Positions 62,047-64,000 of a stretch of 64,000 nt of DNA are shown piece after piece. Each line of letters opens with the position of its first letter. Within the stretch, counting starts at the first letter, position 1. Made by a program: the position numbers and the translations under genes. Source of the DNA: Lepturacanthus savala (Eukaryota; Chordata; Actinopteri; Scombriformes; Trichiuridae); NCBI GenBank assembly GCA_030544235.1, contig CM060478.1:22879227-22943226 (forward strand), given 5' to 3'. A model generated the notes under the pieces. That model was not told the origin of the DNA. It worked only from the letters and a program-made list of their open reading frames with translations, and ran no database searches.

Positions 62047-62100
<54 letters not shown>

Positions 62101-64000
62101 CCTTATGTGTATAACAAGGAATAACGGAGGAATAAGAGCAATAAGAGCAACAGAGTGGCTTTGTATGAGGGAACTTGGATACTTGTAGGTGTGTGTGTCA
62201 GAGGAAGAGCACTCAGAGTCAGAAGTTAAAGTAAATATTTATTTGAGGTTCTCACAGGAAGAAAATGAAAAACAATGGAGGCCTTTCTGGTATCTGGATT
62301 GCAGTCTTGTCACATCTCTTACTTCTTCTCGCTCTCAACAGGCAGAAATCAAATAGACATTTATTTAAGCTAACAGAAACTAACATTGAGCTTTTGTTCT
62401 ATATGTGTTCTGAGTATATACACAGAGAAAACGTGTCCAGCTACAGTAGATTGGGTATTCAGGAAAAAAAAATGCTGCTCGTTTGAATCTTGACTGACTG
62501 TCTTTCTGATGTGCTGTTCCTCCACATCCTTCTCTGGTGGAGGAATGAAATCATATATCCTATCCTCTCTACCATATATAGAAAACACCATTTGATTAAT
62601 AAAACTATAAAGCACCCAGACAGTGCATATCTCTGCCTTGGCTGCACATTTCTCTAAATTTGTTAATTTAATTTAAACATTTACTGTGAATCTGAAGCCA
62701 CCTCTGCATAAAAATATATATTTTGTTACTTTTACAATAAATGATGTACTGACCTGTCACATTGATTTATTTGGTTGCACAGTGTCTTTGATTTAATGCG
62801 GTCAAATGAATAAAAAGTAGAGATATTATTAGTTCTTGGGTAAGAGACATGTAGCTACATGACAAAAATGTATGATGTGGCAAGAGGGACAAATCACTGG
62901 CCAAACAAAAACGAGCTTATGAGCGGATGAACTGAGACATTTGTCTGCTCTCTTAATCCCTCGTTGGAACCAGACAGACTTGGTTTACATAAAATGATTT
63001 TTTTTTAATCTTACTGTGCACTAGTAGAAAATGGAGTCCAAAAATGAGTCAAAATATAGATTAGGATCACACATAAAACAAAAATTCCACTTAATATTTA
63101 TAGTCATATATATTATTATACCATATTATATCATATCATATATAGGATTCCTTTAGGTATCATTGAAATAAACAGGTTTTGGGATGGCACTTTGGTCCTG
63201 GGAATGTTCACAACTGTTCAAAGACATGATATCAACCAGGCCAGATGCTCCAACTCCCCACCTCTACAGGAATGTGTTATAACTGAATTACAGGTGTTTT
63301 TTGTTTGTTTGTTATTTTAGGATCATAAGTGCAATCTCATGTATTAAATCTGAGTCACACTTGTAATGTTTAGAATGTACAGATTCAGAGTGTTGTGTTA
63401 AATCATGTGGTAATATTGAAAGATGTTTAAAGCCATTAACAGTGTTGTTACTCTGGATTTCATTATATTGTGCTATGTTGTCATATTCCATATTTAGATA
63501 AATGGGAGGTGGACAGAACATTACCCATATCTCTAATACTGTAGTTTATTTTTCTGTCTGGATGAGATACTCAAATGCAGCTATCAAAATCTTTAAATTG
63601 CCAATGCATTCTCTTTCATGATTTCTTCTTCACATTACTTATCCTAATATAAGACTAGATATCATCTTATATTTTGGATATTATAATATCATGACAGGGC
63701 AGAAGTGTTGTCTTTTCCTGATTTAAAAGCCTGCATTACGGTAGCAGCAATTCTCATCCTTACCTTATGTTTGCAATAATAATATCAAGGTACTCATCAC
63801 TGGAAATTAAGATTTCTGAAGCCATTATTGAACAGTAGGAAGAACTCTTCCCTTTTTATTGTGTCCACATTGCGGGAGATGGGTACAACAGATTGCCATT
63901 GAGCTCTTATTTCAGGGTAGGTACTCTCCCAGCACAAAAGGAACCTTGAGTGACAGAATGTATGGTGATTGGTCAAACACATGAGCCAATGTGGCCATTT
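61744..64000. other. region upstream of wdpcp, no gene seen
   Basis: AT-rich sequence with the (GT)n tract at 62050. I looked for exons of a divergent neighbour (mdh1 in mammals, from memory) and found none. Small open frames, including 62265-62486, lack homology I can recognise. Confidence 0.55.
62050..62096. repeat. (GT)n microsatellite
   Basis: About 22 GT units in the region upstream of wdpcp. Confidence 0.94.

Noticed and set aside
62265..62486. 73-codon plus-strand frame with a leucine-rich, signal-peptide-like segment
   Set aside because: The hydrophobic run comes from CT-rich sequence; no promoter, splice pattern or homology seen.
60000..64000. Divergent mdh1 gene head-to-head with wdpcp
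   Set aside because: Expected from remembered mammalian gene order, but no exon encoding the N-terminal nucleotide-binding motif was found in the window.

Overview
The window looks like teleost fish nuclear DNA, probably a percomorph. The evidence is split genes with GT-AG introns, very long (TA)n, (CA)n and (GA)n microsatellites, and fish-type interspersed repeats: a Tc1/mariner-derived miniature element, a tRNA-derived SINE, L2/CR1-type LINE tails and a hAT fossil. No prokaryotic operon, CRISPR array, rRNA or functional tRNA gene was found.

One protein-coding gene fills most of the window. It is wdpcp (fritz / WD repeat-containing planar cell polarity effector, the BBS15 gene in human), read on the minus strand from an ATG at 57620 to a TGA at 8127. 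I reconstructed sixteen coding exons by hand. All have GT-AG borders, and phases agree at every junction except one. Going down in coordinates, the first thirteen exons (57560-57644 to 20414-20513) join into about 605 continuous codons covering the beta-propeller region and the C-terminal helical region. The last three exons (9812-9903, 8438-8469, 8127-8177) encode a charged tail and a C-terminus that resembles the mammalian one. The phase mismatch between 20414 and 9903 shows that at least one exon of length 3n+1, or several exons summing to that, lies in this 10.5-kb intron and was not found with confidence. A weak candidate is at 19299-19360.

The first coding exon carries 24 nt of 5' UTR before the ATG, so a separate non-coding first exon should lie at higher coordinates. 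About 2.1 kb upstream of it, at 59733-59785, a ZNF143/Staf-like motif and a near-consensus RFX X-box sit 22 bp apart. This is a good candidate for the promoter of a ciliary gene. A polyadenylation signal on the minus strand at 7813-7818 would end a 3' UTR of roughly 0.3 kb.

Layout: 1-7.8 kb is the region downstream of wdpcp, with TA microsatellites, an AT cruciform, a tandem array of tRNA-like monomers, a pair of dispersed repeats and possible conserved non-coding elements. From 7.8 to 57.6 kb lies wdpcp with repeat-filled introns. From 57.6 to 60 kb lie the 5' intron and putative promoter. From 60 to 64 kb is upstream DNA with a hAT fossil that contains a SINE fragment. Several introns hold complex, TAAT-rich or octamer-containing stretches that look like conserved non-coding elements. 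This is a judgement by eye and needs alignment.

I did not find a new defence system or a new gene family. The most useful observations are the X-box/ZNF143 promoter, a Tc1-type element ending 20 bp from a wdpcp splice donor, the tRNA-like tandem array, and the unlocated C-terminal exon(s).
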